From assembly GCA_030538425.1 (NCBI GenBank), contig JAUNTZ010000004.1:30139-94138 (forward strand): DNA of 64,000 bases. Direction: 5' to 3'. Every line of letters begins with the position of its first letter. Position 1 is the stretch's first letter. The position numbers and the translations under genes are program-made. Positions 54,110 to 64,000 of this stretch are shown here, in pieces. This DNA comes from Paracoccus sp. (in: a-proteobacteria) (lineage in GTDB: Bacteria > Pseudomonadota > Alphaproteobacteria > Rhodobacterales > Rhodobacteraceae). Under the pieces are notes generated by a model. It was not told where the DNA came from and searched no databases. It saw only the letters and a list, made by a program, of their open reading frames with translations.

Positions 54110-55960
54110 TCAGCGATAGCCCGCCGCCTGCAACTCGAACAGGTCGCGATAGCGCCCGGCCTGGGCCATCAATTCGTCATGGGTGCCCTCGGCCTCGACC
54201 CGGCCCTCGGCCAGCACAAGTATACGGTCGGCCATGCGCACCGAACTGAAGCGATGCGAGATCAGCACGGCGGTTTTCGCGGCCGACAGTTCCTTGAACC
54301 GCTTGAACACCTCATATTCCGAGCGGGCGTCAAGGGCTGCGGTCGGCTCATCCAGGATCAGCACCTGCGCCTCACGCATATAGCCGCGCGCAATCGCCAT
54401 GCGCTGCCATTCGCCGCCCGACAGCTCGACCCCGTTGGCGAAACGCTTGCCGATCATCTGGTCGTAACCGGCGGGCATCTTTTCGATGATGCGATGGGCA
54501 AGCGCCTGATGGGCGGCGCGCTCAATGCGGGGGCGGTCGTCGCGCGCCTCGATCCGGCCCACCGCGATATTGTCGGCGGCGCTCATGTTATAGCGCACGA
54601 AATCCTGAAAGATCGCCCCGATCGAGGCGCGCAATTCGTCCAGATCGTAATCGCGCAGGTCGCGACCGTCCAGCAGGATGCGGCCCTCATCCGGGTCATA
54701 AAGCCGCGCCAGCAGCTTCACCAGCGTGGTCTTGCCCGCCCCGTTCTCGCCCACAAGTGCCACGGTCTCACCCCCCCGCAGCGTAAAGCTGAGATGGCGC
54801 ACCGCCCAACGGGTCGAGCCGGGATAGTAAAAGCCCACATCCTGAAACTCGAACCCCTGCCGGATCGGGACCGGCACCGGCAGGGCGTCGGGTTTGGAAA
54901 AGATCTCTGGCTCGACGCGCAGGAAATCGAACAGGTCGTCCAGATACATCGCCTGCGCCGCGGTGTCGGAAAATGAGGTCAAAAGGCTTTCCAGAAGGCT
55001 GCGCAGCCTTTGGAAGGATCCGGCCAGAAAGGTCAGGTCGCCAAGGCTCAGATCGCCCGAGATGGTCCGCGTCACGATCCAGACATAGGCCCCGTAATAG
55101 CCAAGCGTGCCAAGGCCGGTCAGCAGCGCCATGACCCCGGTTTCGCGCCGCGCGATGGCAAGGTTTTCGGCGTAGAACTGGCGCGAGAGGTCCAGATAGC
55201 GGTCGCGCAGGAACGCGCTCAGCCCGAAGATCTTGACCTCTTTCGCGCTGTCGGCACTGGCCGCGACCTGCCGCAGATAGTCGCGTTCCCGCATCTGCTG
55301 GGTGCGGCGATAGTTCATCTGATAGATCCGCGCCTTGAAATGCGATTCGCCCACAAAAGCGGGGATCAGCGCGATCAGCAGCAGCACGACCAGCCACGGG
55401 TTGTAAAGGATCAGCCCGCCCGCGAATGTCGCCACGGTCAGGCTGTCCTGCATCTGCCCGAAAAGCTGCCCCAGCAGCGACATCCGCCCCGCCGCCTGCC
55501 TGCGCGCGCGTTCCAGCTTGTCTTGCAGGACCGCGTCCTCGAAATCCTCAAGGTCAAGCTCGGCGGCATGGGTCATCAACCGCGTGGACAGCGAAATCAC
55601 CAGCTTTTCCTGAAGCAAAAGATCGGTCAGCCGGACCAGCCGCCCCAGCAGATCCGAGCCGACCGCAAGCGCCAGTTCAACCAGAACCAGCGTGGCAATC
55701 AGGTTCAGCTCACCCGCCTCCCACAAGGGACCAAGCCCCGCCGCCTCACCACCGTGAAGGCGCACCACCTCGTCGATGATCAGCTTGCCGACATAAAGCA
55801 TCGTCACCGGCAAAAGCGCGCGGGCCAGCCGCAGCCCGCCCATGGCGATGGTCAGGCCGGGGCTCGCCTGCCAGACCATGCGCAGAAAGGGCGGGATGTT
55901 CTTCATCGCCGCGAAGCGCGCGGCATAATTCTGCGGGATCTCACGCGGGCGGGGGGCCAT
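54110..55960 (-). CDS. ABC exporter, fused membrane and ATPase domains
   Basis: The 616-residue protein has an N-terminal six-helix membrane domain (about 25-330) and a C-terminal ATPase. Walker A is LVGENGAGKTTLVKLLARLY, the signature is ELSGGEWQRMAIARGY, Walker B is VLILDEPTAALD and the H-loop is VLISHRF. The substrate cannot be read from sequence. It starts 3 bp after the stop of the peptide-binding protein gene on the same strand, so the two are probably co-transcribed. Confidence 0.92.
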   Translation of the reverse strand: MAPRPREIPQNYAARFAAMKNIPPFLRMVWQASPGLTIAMGGLRLARALLPVTMLYVGKLIIDEVVRLHGGEAAGLGPLWEAGELNLIATLVLVELALAVGSDLLGRLVRLTDLLLQEKLVISLSTRLMTHAAELDLEDFEDAVLQDKLERARRQAAGRMSLLGQLFGQMQDSLTVATFAGGLILYNPWLVVLLLIALIPAFVGESHFKARIYQMNYRRTQQMRERDYLRQVAASADSAKEVKIFGLSAFLRDRYLDLSRQFYAENLAIARRETGVMALLTGLGTLGYYGAYVWIVTRTISGDLSLGDLTFLAGSFQRLRSLLESLLTSFSDTAAQAMYLDDLFDFLRVEPEIFSKPDALPVPVPIRQGFEFQDVGFYYPGSTRWAVRHLSFTLRGGETVALVGENGAGKTTLVKLLARLYDPDEGRILLDGRDLRDYDLDELRASIGAIFQDFVRYNMSAADNIAVGRIEARDDRPRIERAAHQALAHRIIEKMPAGYDQMIGKRFANGVELSGGEWQRMAIARGYMREAQVLILDEPTAALDARSEYEVFKRFKELSAAKTAVLISHRFSSVRMADRILVLAEGRVEAEGTHDELMAQAGRYRDLFELQAAGYR

Positions 55961-55963
55961 GGG

Positions 55964-57538
55964 TCAGTCCTGAATAGAGATGTCGCGGGCGTTCCACCGC
56001 TGCATCGGGTTGTGATCCGGCAAGCCTCGGCTCCGCGCCGACACCAGCTCGGCCCGCGCGTAATGATAAAGCGGAATGACCGGCAGATCCTCGATCAACA
56101 GCGCCTCGGCACGGCTGGCGGCATCGGCCTCGCCCGCCGCCAGATCGGCAAGTGCGGCGCGATAGGCGTCGCTGTCATAGCGCGCGTAATTGGGTCCGTT
56201 TTCCCCGAAAAACGCCAGAAACGGGTCGGGCGCGTTGTAATCGGCGCACCAGCCATAGCGGGCAATCTGAAACTCACCCGAGCGCAGCGCCGCCTCATGC
56301 GTGGCCCAATCACTTGAGGAAAGCGAGACGATGATCCCCGCCTCGCGCCACATGGCGGCGATGCCCCGCGCAATCAGCCGGTGGTCGTCGCCCGCATTGT
56401 GGCTGAGCCGCAGCCGCAGCGGCGCCTCGGCGTGATAGCCGAGCCCCGCCAGAATGGCGCGGGCCAGCTCAAAGCGCTCCTCCTGCGCCATGGCGGCAAT
56501 CGGGTTTTCGGGCGCGGTGAAACCGGCCAGCATGGGGTCGGTCCAAGCGTAGGCGGGGCGGTGGGCGCTGACCATGATATCGCGCACCAGACGCTCGCGG
56601 TCGGTGGCAAGGCTCAGCGCGCGGCGGATATCGGGGTTTTTGAGGATATCAGCGCCCCCATCGCCCAGATTGACCATCAGCCCATAGGTGCAGGCCAGCG
56701 GGCTGGCGCGGGTTTCCTCGGGATAGCGTTCGGATAGTTGGGTGAAGAGGCCCGGCGGCGCGGTCACGCGGTCGATCTGCCCGTCCATCCAGGCGACGAG
56801 CCCCGCCTCGGCATCGTTGACAGTGATCGCCTCGATGGCCTCCAGCCGGACCTCGCCCGCGCGGCGATAATGCGGGTTTGGCAGGAAGCGGGCGCGCTCA
56901 AGGGTCACGCTGTCGGGGCGAAACGGGCCGTTGACCACCGGCGGCTCGGCTGCGGGTGCGGCGGCGGTTTGGACATGGGCAGGGATCGGGAAGGTCGCCT
57001 GATGGCTCAGCAATTCGCGCAGATGCGGCACCGGGCGGGCCAGCCGCAGCTCCAGCCGCCCATCGGGCAGGGCGCGCACGCCCAGAGCCTCGGGCGGGGC
57101 GGTGCCATTGGCCACGGCAGGCCCGGCCTCAATCGCCATCTCACGGATCAGCCAGCCATTGCCCGAGGCCATCTGCGGGCTGGCGAGGCGCCGAAATGCG
57201 GCCACGAAATCACCCGCCACCACCGGCGCACCATCCGACCATCGCGCGGGCGCAAGGGTGAAGGTCCAGGTCAGCCCATCGGCGCTGATCTCATGGGCGG
57301 CGGCAAGGGCCGGGACGGGGCGGCCCTGCGGGTCGTCCTCGAACAGCCCCTCAAAGGCCAGCCGCACCAGATCGCCCGCCTCACGGCTTTGCGCGGCCTG
57401 CGGGTCAAGCGCGGCGACCGGATATTGCAGCGCAAAGCGGTAGATGCCAGCCGGTGTTTGCTCAGCCGGTTCTTCGCCCGGGGCCGCCGTCGCGAGACAC
57501 AGCGCAAGCGGGGCTGCCGCAATAAGACAACGGATCAT
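55964..57538 (-). CDS. ABC-type peptide/nickel-like substrate-binding protein
   Basis: The ATG at 57538 opens a signal peptide (MIRCLIAAAPLALCLATAAPG). The 524-residue protein is of family 5 (SBP_bac_5). It shows LVRLAFEGLFEDDPQGRPVP, a WTFTLAPARWSDGAPVVAGDF segment, and the conserved DIRRALSLATDRERLVRDI. The oligopeptide-binding type is likely. It is unusual in standing next to an exporter-type ABC protein rather than Opp/Dpp permeases, so its working partners are uncertain. Confidence 0.9.
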   Translation of the reverse strand: MIRCLIAAAPLALCLATAAPGEEPAEQTPAGIYRFALQYPVAALDPQAAQSREAGDLVRLAFEGLFEDDPQGRPVPALAAAHEISADGLTWTFTLAPARWSDGAPVVAGDFVAAFRRLASPQMASGNGWLIREMAIEAGPAVANGTAPPEALGVRALPDGRLELRLARPVPHLRELLSHQATFPIPAHVQTAAAPAAEPPVVNGPFRPDSVTLERARFLPNPHYRRAGEVRLEAIEAITVNDAEAGLVAWMDGQIDRVTAPPGLFTQLSERYPEETRASPLACTYGLMVNLGDGGADILKNPDIRRALSLATDRERLVRDIMVSAHRPAYAWTDPMLAGFTAPENPIAAMAQEERFELARAILAGLGYHAEAPLRLRLSHNAGDDHRLIARGIAAMWREAGIIVSLSSSDWATHEAALRSGEFQIARYGWCADYNAPDPFLAFFGENGPNYARYDSDAYRAALADLAAGEADAASRAEALLIEDLPVIPLYHYARAELVSARSRGLPDHNPMQRWNARDISIQD

Positions 57539-57599
57539 GGGCAAGGGCCAATCGCGAGGGACATATATTCGCCGCTAGGGATAGCCGAGCCGCGCCCCA

Positions 57600-58560
57600 T
57601 GTAAAAGGCCCCGCCAACGCCGCCACAGGCGGAAAGCCGCGAAGCGTGGTGTCCGCTGCCCGCGTCCGGCGGACGCACCCGGCGCAACAAGGTGAGGGGA
57701 CTGCCGCGAAAAGTGCTTGATCGAAGGCGACGCCTTGTCCCTCGATGAACATGCCGCGGGCAGCGCCACACAGGCAAAACCGCGAAACGCGCCGCCCGCC
57801 CCGATATCTGCCGCCGTTTCCGTTTCCCCGCAGGCGCATTTGCAGCAAGAACATGGTGATAAATGCTTGATGAACGGTGACGGCTTGTCCTTTGGATGAA
57901 CGTGTCAAGGGCAACGCCAGAGGCGAAAGGTCGCGAGGCGCGCTTCCCGCCCGGATATGCTCTGCCGCGTCTACAGCCTCGCGGGCAAGTCCTGCGCAGG
58001 TGGTAACGGGCCTGCGGTGAAAATGCCTAATCAACGGCGGCAGCTTGTCACTTGGATGAATATGCCAAGGGAAACGCCACCGGCGAACAGCCGCAAAGCG
58101 CGCTTCCCGCGCGGATATCTTTTGCTGCGTCCACAGCCTGGCAGGCGAGCCCGGCGCAAAACGTTGTGGGCAATCGGTGAAAATGCTTGATGAACAGCGA
58201 CGACTTACCCTTCGGATGAACAAGCCACGGCCAAAGCCTTAGGCGAACAGTCCCAAAGCGCGCCGCCCGCCCGCGGCGCGTCCACAGCCGCGCCGCCGCA
58301 CCCGGCGAAAAACGCGACGGGCCTGCGGTGAAAATGCATGATAGACAGCGACTGATGGCCCCGTGGATCAACACGCCAAAGGCAACGCCACCCACGAAAC
58401 CCCGCAAGACGCGCCGCTCACCCGGACATCCACATCCCCGCCGCCGCACCCGGCGCAAAAACGTGACGGACCTGCCGCGGAAAATGCTTGATCGACGGCG
58501 GCGGCTGGTCCATTGGATTGCGACTTGTCCCTTGGATGACCAACCCAAGGACAACAAAAA
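57600..58560. repeat. Six-unit degenerate tandem array upstream of the TRAP operon
   Basis: The landmark AAATGCTTGAT (or variants) occurs at 57711, 57861, 58021, 58181, 58332 and 58482, with periods of 150-160 bp. After the landmark most units show CTTGTCCYTTGGATGAAC, then CCAAGGGCAACGCCA, with TTGG/CCAA able to form a hairpin. The last unit merges with the dctQ leader, where TTGTCCCTTGG is followed by CCCAAGGACAA. Frames through the array are open on both strands but show no recognisable protein. No gene is called between 57539 and 58577. Confidence 0.85.
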
Positions 58561-58577
58561 ATGAGGGAGGGAATGCG

Positions 58578-59255
58578 ATGGGTGGCCTTCTGGCCTTGTC
58601 GCGCGGCATTGATGCCGTCACAAGTTTTATCGGGCGTCTGGTCTCCTGGATGATCCTGCTGGCGGTTCTGGTCTCGGCCGGCAATGCGCTGATCCGCTAT
58701 TTCCAGAACACCGCGCTGTTCCAAAGCTGGGGCATACGGGCCTCGAACGCCTATCTGGAGCTGCAATGGTATCTTTACGGCGCCGCCTTCCTGTTGGCCG
58801 CCGCCTGGACGCTGAAGGAAAATGAGCATATCCGCATCGACATCATCTATGGCCAGCTGCGCCGCAGCGTGCAGCATTGGGTCGATCTGATCGGCACCTT
58901 GCTGTTCCTCATGCCGTTCACCTTTCTGGTCATCTGGCTGGTCTGGCCGTGGTTTCTGCGCGGCTTTCGCACGGGTGAGATGTCGCAGAACGTGGGCGGC
59001 CTGATCCTGTGGCCCGCGCGGTTTTTGATCCTTGCGGGCTTTGTGCTGCTGGCGGTGCAAGGGATCTCGGAGCTGATCAAGAAAATCGCCGTGATGCGCG
59101 GCGTGGTGCCTGACCCGCATGCCCTGTCAAACAAAGAGGCCGCGCTGCGCGAGGCCGAAGAGCATGTCGCCCTCCATCTGGCCGAGACCGGAGACCTGCC
59201 GCCCGGCGTGCAGGTGCCCCATCACGATGATCACGCAAAGGGCGACAAGCCATGA
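58578..59255 (+). CDS. TRAP transporter small permease (DctQ/TakQ-like)
   Basis: The ATG at 58578 follows GAGGGAGGGA. The 225-residue protein has four hydrophobic segments with the family pattern YLELQWYLYGAAFLLAAAWTL followed by KENEHIRIDI. The last ~50 residues are cytoplasmic and His/Asp-rich (HHDDHAKGDKP). It overlaps the large permease gene by 4 bp. With the TakP-like receptor it should import an organic acid using the sodium or proton gradient. Confidence 0.93.
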   Translation: MGGLLALSRGIDAVTSFIGRLVSWMILLAVLVSAGNALIRYFQNTALFQSWGIRASNAYLELQWYLYGAAFLLAAAWTLKENEHIRIDIIYGQLRRSVQHWVDLIGTLLFLMPFTFLVIWLVWPWFLRGFRTGEMSQNVGGLILWPARFLILAGFVLLAVQGISELIKKIAVMRGVVPDPHALSNKEAALREAEEHVALHLAETGDLPPGVQVPHHDDHAKGDKP

Positions 59256-61183
59256 TTGAACTCATCGCCCATAACCTTGCGCCGATCATGTTCGTGTCGA
59301 TGGCGCTGTTTTTGCTGTTCGGCTATCCCATCGCCTTTGCATTGGCCGCGAACGGCTTGCTGTTCTTTGTGATCGGGGTCGAGCTGACGCCTTACGCGGC
59401 GGGCCAGATCAACCTGAACTGGAACCTGCTGGGCGCGCTGCCACAGCGATTGTTCGGCATCATGTCGAATGAGCTGTTCCTGGCCATCCCCTTCTTTACC
59501 TTCATGGGCATCGTGCTGGAACGATCCGGCATGGCCGAGGATCTTCTGGACACGATCGGCCAGCTTTTCGGCCCGGTGCGTGGCGGTCTGGCCTATGCGG
59601 TGGTGATCGTGGGCGCGCTGCTGGCGGCGACGACGGGCGTTGTTGCCGCCTCGGTGATCGCGATGGGGCTGATCTCTTTGCCGATCATGCTGCGCTATAA
59701 TTACGACCGCAGGCTTGCGACCGGGGTGATTGCCGCCTCGGGGACGCTGGCGCAGATCATCCCGCCCTCGCTGGTGCTGATCGTGCTGGCCTCGCAGCTG
59801 GGGGTTTCGGTCGGCAATATGTATCGCGGTGCGCTGCTGCCCGCGCTGATGCTGACCGGCATCTATATGGTCTATATCCTTGCGCTGACGATCATCCGGC
59901 CCGATGCGGCGCCTTCACTTCCGCCCGAGGCGCGGCGCTATCGCAACGGCACCGTGTCGCTGATCGTGACGCTGGTGATCGGCGCGCTGATCTGGGCGGG
60001 GGCCTATCATTTCCTGCTGGCCGACAACCCGCATCCCGGGATCTATGCGACGGTGGTTGCCATTCTGGCTCTGTCGGTCATTGCCAAGCTGGACGCGGTG
60101 CTGAAGCTGAACCTGCTGTCGGTGATGGCGCGCGAGGTGATCATGGTGCTGATCCCGCCGCTCTCGCTGGTGTTTCTGGTGCTGGGCACGATCTTTATCG
60201 GCGTGGCCACCCCGACCGAGGGCGGCGCCATGGGCGCAGTCGGCGCGGTGGTTCTGGCGGCGATGAAGGGGCGGCTGAACTATCCGGTGGTGCAGCAGGC
60301 GCTGCATTCCACGGTGCGGCTGTCCTCCTTCGTGATGTTCATCCTGATCGGCGCGACGGTGTTCTCGCTGACCTTCTACGGGGTGAACGGCCAGAAATGG
60401 GTCAAGGATCTGCTGCTGGCGCTGCCGGGCGGTGAGACCGGCTTCCTGATCGTGGTCGCGACGATCATCTTCTTTTTGGCCTTCTTCCTTGACTTCTTTG
60501 AGCTGGCCTTCGTGATCGTGCCGCTTCTGGCGCCGGTCGCGCGAGAGCTGGGCATTGATATGGTCTGGTTCGGGGTCATTCTGGGCGTGGTCATGCAGAC
60601 CTCGTTCCTGACCCCGCCGGTCGGCTTTGCGCTGTTCTATCTGAGGTCGGTGGCCGCGAAAGAGGATTACGACGATCCGGTGACCAAGCGGCGCATCCCG
60701 CGCATCACCACCTTGCAGATCTATCGCGGGGCGGTGCCATTCGTGATGCTGCAAGTGGTGATGATCGGGGTGGTGATTGCCTGGCCGCAACTGGTCATGC
60801 GCTATAAGGGGCCGCCGATTGACCGAAGCAATGTCGAATACACCATCCCGACCCAGCCGGGCGGCGGCGGTGGCTTTGGCGGCTTCGGGGGCTTTCAGCC
60901 GCAAGGCGGCGCGCCGGGCGGGTTCGCACCGCCCGCAGCGCCCGACGGCGGGGCTGCGGCCCCGGCGCAAAGTCCGGCACCGGGCGGCTTTGCGCCCCGG
61001 CCTGCGCCGAACTTTGGCGCACCTGCCGACGGGACGGCAACACCGGCCCCAACACCCGCCCCCGGCGGCTTTGCCCCGCGCCCCGCGCCGAATTTCGGCG
61101 CGGCACCCGCACCCGCGCCCGCACCATCTGGCGGCGGCTTCGCCCCGCGCCCTGTGCCGAATTTCGGCGCAACCGGGAACTGA
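59252..61183 (+). CDS. TRAP transporter large permease (DctM/TakM-like) with repetitive tail
   Basis: The 643-residue protein has the 12-segment IT-superfamily permease body, including FGIMSNELFLAIPFFTFMGI, LRYNYDRRLATGVIAASGTL and FLDFFELAFVIVPLLAPV. The body ends near residue 535. The remaining ~110 residues are a low-complexity Gly/Pro/Ala tail with three copies of GGFAPRPxPNFGA, absent from ordinary DctM proteins. The gene is terminated by a strong hairpin. Confidence 0.93.
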   Translation: MIELIAHNLAPIMFVSMALFLLFGYPIAFALAANGLLFFVIGVELTPYAAGQINLNWNLLGALPQRLFGIMSNELFLAIPFFTFMGIVLERSGMAEDLLDTIGQLFGPVRGGLAYAVVIVGALLAATTGVVAASVIAMGLISLPIMLRYNYDRRLATGVIAASGTLAQIIPPSLVLIVLASQLGVSVGNMYRGALLPALMLTGIYMVYILALTIIRPDAAPSLPPEARRYRNGTVSLIVTLVIGALIWAGAYHFLLADNPHPGIYATVVAILALSVIAKLDAVLKLNLLSVMAREVIMVLIPPLSLVFLVLGTIFIGVATPTEGGAMGAVGAVVLAAMKGRLNYPVVQQALHSTVRLSSFVMFILIGATVFSLTFYGVNGQKWVKDLLLALPGGETGFLIVVATIIFFLAFFLDFFELAFVIVPLLAPVARELGIDMVWFGVILGVVMQTSFLTPPVGFALFYLRSVAAKEDYDDPVTKRRIPRITTLQIYRGAVPFVMLQVVMIGVVIAWPQLVMRYKGPPIDRSNVEYTIPTQPGGGGGFGGFGGFQPQGGAPGGFAPPAAPDGGAAAPAQSPAPGGFAPRPAPNFGAPADGTATPAPTPAPGGFAPRPAPNFGAAPAPAPAPSGGGFAPRPVPNFGATGN

Positions 61184-61188
61184 GACGA

Positions 61189-61213
61189 AAAGGGGGCCTC
61201 GGCCCCCTTTTTT
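61189..61213 (+). terminator. Rho-independent terminator of the TRAP permease operon
   Basis: AAGGGGGCC-TC-GGCCCCCTT followed by a T run lies 6 bp after the dctM stop. Confidence 0.92.
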
Positions 61214-61249
61214 AATCTGAGCGCGTCGCCTGTTCAGTCACGACACTAA

Positions 61250-61281
61250 AAAAGGTGCGCCGAACGGATCGGCGCACCCTA
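61250..61281 (-). terminator. Rho-independent terminator of the TRAP receptor gene
   Basis: On the minus strand GGTGCGCCGA-TCCGT-TCGGCGCACC is followed by six T residues. Confidence 0.9.
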
Positions 61282-61328
61282 ATTGTCACCCTTCGGGCGG
61301 GGGCAGGCGATGCCCCCAGCCGCGCGGC

Positions 61329-62703
<1,375 letters not shown>

Positions 62704-63576
62704 ATGACGAAACCGCATTTCGACCGCGAGGCGCGGCAGGGTCTGGCGATGGTCTCGCCGACGCTGATCTTTGCGCTGCTGATGCTGGCCGCGCCATTGG
62801 TCACGATCCTTGCCGTGTCGTTCATGCGCGACGGCTATCTGGAGATCATCCGAGAGTTCACCTTCGACAATTACCGCGCCGTGCTGACGGAACCGATCTA
62901 TCGGCAGGTCATGGGCCGCTCGCTGGCGGTGGCGTCACTGGTCACGCTGTTCACGGTGGTTCTGGCCTTCCCGGTGGCCTATTTCGTGTCTTTTGTCGTG
63001 CGGCCGGAACGCAAGGCGCTGTGGCTGTTTCTGATCACCATTCCGTTCTGGACCGCCTACCTGATCCGCGTGTTCCTGTGGAAAGTGATCCTTGGCTATG
63101 AGGGCGTGATCAACGCCTCACTGATGGGGCTTGGCGTCATCTCCGAGCCGCTGGGCTTTCTTCTATATAACGTCAACGCCATCGTGATCACGCTGGCCCA
63201 TGCCTATGCGCCCTTTGCGATCCTGCCGATCTTTGTCGCGCTGGAACGCATCGACCGATCCCTGCTGGAGGCGGGGCGTGATCTGGGTGAGACGCGGCTG
63301 ATGACCTTCTGGCGGGTCACGCTGCCTTTGGCCATGCCGGGCGTGCTGGCCGCCGTGCTGATCGTGTTCATCCCGACCATGGGTGATTACGTCACGCCCG
63401 AGCTGATCGGCGGCGGGCGCATCCCGATGATTGCGAAACTGGTGCAGACGCAGATCATGGCTCTGGACAACAAGCCCCTTGGCGCGGCAATTGCGGTGAC
63501 CGCGATGCTGATCGTGACCATCCTTGCGCTGATCTTTTTGTTCCTGAACCGCCGCTTTCTGGGGGTGAAGCAATGA
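62704..63576 (+). CDS. Spermidine/putrescine-type ABC permease (PotB-like)
   Basis: The 290-residue protein has six hydrophobic segments and the ABC importer EAA loop LLEAGRDLGETRLMTFWRVT followed by LPLAMPG. The overall pattern (GDYVTPELIGGGR) is that of PotB/PotH permeases. No binding protein or ATPase gene precedes it, so these probably follow beyond the window. It overlaps the next permease gene by 4 bp. Confidence 0.92.
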   Translation: MTKPHFDREARQGLAMVSPTLIFALLMLAAPLVTILAVSFMRDGYLEIIREFTFDNYRAVLTEPIYRQVMGRSLAVASLVTLFTVVLAFPVAYFVSFVVRPERKALWLFLITIPFWTAYLIRVFLWKVILGYEGVINASLMGLGVISEPLGFLLYNVNAIVITLAHAYAPFAILPIFVALERIDRSLLEAGRDLGETRLMTFWRVTLPLAMPGVLAAVLIVFIPTMGDYVTPELIGGGRIPMIAKLVQTQIMALDNKPLGAAIAVTAMLIVTILALIFLFLNRRFLGVKQ

Positions 63577-64000
63577 AATTCCCGGTCCTGCGCGCCTATT
63601 CCATCGCCTATCTGCTGTTTTTATACGCGCCGATCCTGCTGCTGCCGATCTTTGCGTTCAATTCGGGCACGATCATTGCCTTTCCGCTCAAGGGCTTTAC
63701 GACCGAGTGGTTCTCGCAGATGGCGGGCAACACATCGCTGCGCAGCGCGGTCTATAATTCGCTGACCATTGCGTGCAGCACCGCCGTCTTCGCAACCGTG
63801 CTTGGCATTTTCGCGGCAAGGGCCTCGACGCGCTACCGCTTTCCGCTGAAGGGCGGGATCATGGGGCTGATCATGCTGCCCTTGGTGCTGCCGGAAATCA
63901 TCGTCGGCATGTCGCTTTTGGTGGTGCTGCTTGGGATGGGGGTGCAGCTGTCGCTGCTGACCGTCATTCTGGGCCATACGCTGCTCTGCCTGCCCTATAC
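63573..64000 (+). CDS. Spermidine/putrescine-type ABC permease (PotC-like), 3' end missing
   Basis: The ATG at 63573 overlaps the stop of the PotB-like gene. The visible 142 residues begin MKFPVLRAYSIAYLLFLYAP, and contain FNSGTIIAFPLKGFTTEWF and LPLVLPEIIVGMSLLVVLLG, as in PotC/PotI. The frame runs to the window edge without a stop. With the PotB-like protein it should form the membrane channel of a polyamine-type importer; the true substrate is not fixed by these proteins. Confidence 0.9.
   Translation, partial: MKFPVLRAYSIAYLLFLYAPILLLPIFAFNSGTIIAFPLKGFTTEWFSQMAGNTSLRSAVYNSLTIACSTAVFATVLGIFAARASTRYRFPLKGGIMGLIMLPLVLPEIIVGMSLLVVLLGMGVQLSLLTVILGHTLLCLPY

Noticed and set aside
57462-58223. 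Minus-strand frame through the 155-bp array, looking like a protein with ~50-residue repeats
   Set aside because: The repeated look comes from the DNA array; frames are open on both strands, shift between units, and overlap the signal peptide region of the binding-protein gene.

Overview
The window is GC-rich chromosomal DNA from an alphaproteobacterium, most probably a denitrifying member of the Rhodobacteraceae/Paracoccaceae. Supporting signs are a Rhodobacter-type 5-aminolevulinate synthase (hemA) behind a perfect FNR box, a clade I nosRZDFYLX operon, a tRNA-His of the alphaproteobacterial type (G1:U72, A73, no G-1), IalB, MmcB, DUF2125, DUF6456 and DUF6477-like proteins, a TakP-like TRAP receptor, and intergenic motifs that I associate with this family. 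The organism is not named in the sequence, so this placement is inference.

Layout: 0-4.3 kb holds cobalamin genes (cobO end, cobQ), a lytic transglycosylase and a periplasmic DsbA-family oxidoreductase. 4.3-9.3 kb holds a divergent sulfotransferase / branching glycosyltransferase pair, a HIT protein, a lone ABC ATPase, a CHCC zinc-finger protein and a nitrobindin-like protein. 9.6-12.4 kb is polA. 13.4-22.1 kb is a complete nitrous oxide reductase operon: electron donor and regulator NosR, enzyme NosZ, copper-site maturation NosDFYL, and flavin transferase NosX. 22.4-27 kb holds pirin, a dioxygenase-esterase fusion, DUF2125 and ChaC-like proteins. 27-32 kb is an overlapping operon of a TolQ/MotA-like protein, an OmpA-domain coiled-coil protein and two alpha/beta hydrolases. 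32-38 kb holds typA, two 24-residue membrane peptides, YitT, an M20 peptidase and hemA. 38-44.4 kb holds a RodZ-like protein, a sulfotransferase, a very large sulfotransferase-glycosyltransferase fusion and tRNA-His. 44.5-54 kb holds mmcB, a structured small RNA candidate, a DUF481 outer-membrane protein, the oxyR/katA peroxide pair, DUF6456/DUF6477 proteins, a HerA-like ATPase and ialB. 54-64 kb holds an ABC exporter, a peptide-binding protein, a TakPQM-like TRAP transporter and the start of a polyamine-type ABC permease pair.

The most unusual feature is not a gene. At six or more places the intergenic space next to a gene's stop codon is filled with degenerate copies of that gene's own 3' end (cobQ x3, nitrobindin-like gene, polA x9, nosX plus the convergent pirin end, rodZ-like gene, a sulfotransferase gene). 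The repeat unit is a few dozen to about 85 C-terminal codons, the stop codon and a little downstream flank, with periods from about 31 to 283 bp. Several copies remain in frame and differ from the parent mainly at synonymous sites. That pattern fits remnants of earlier or foreign alleles better than simple decay. A further roughly 155-bp array of six units fills the divergent region upstream of the TRAP operon, and the TRAP large permease itself ends in in-frame tandem repeats. I know of no description of such gene-tail arrays; they are the main candidate for something new here.
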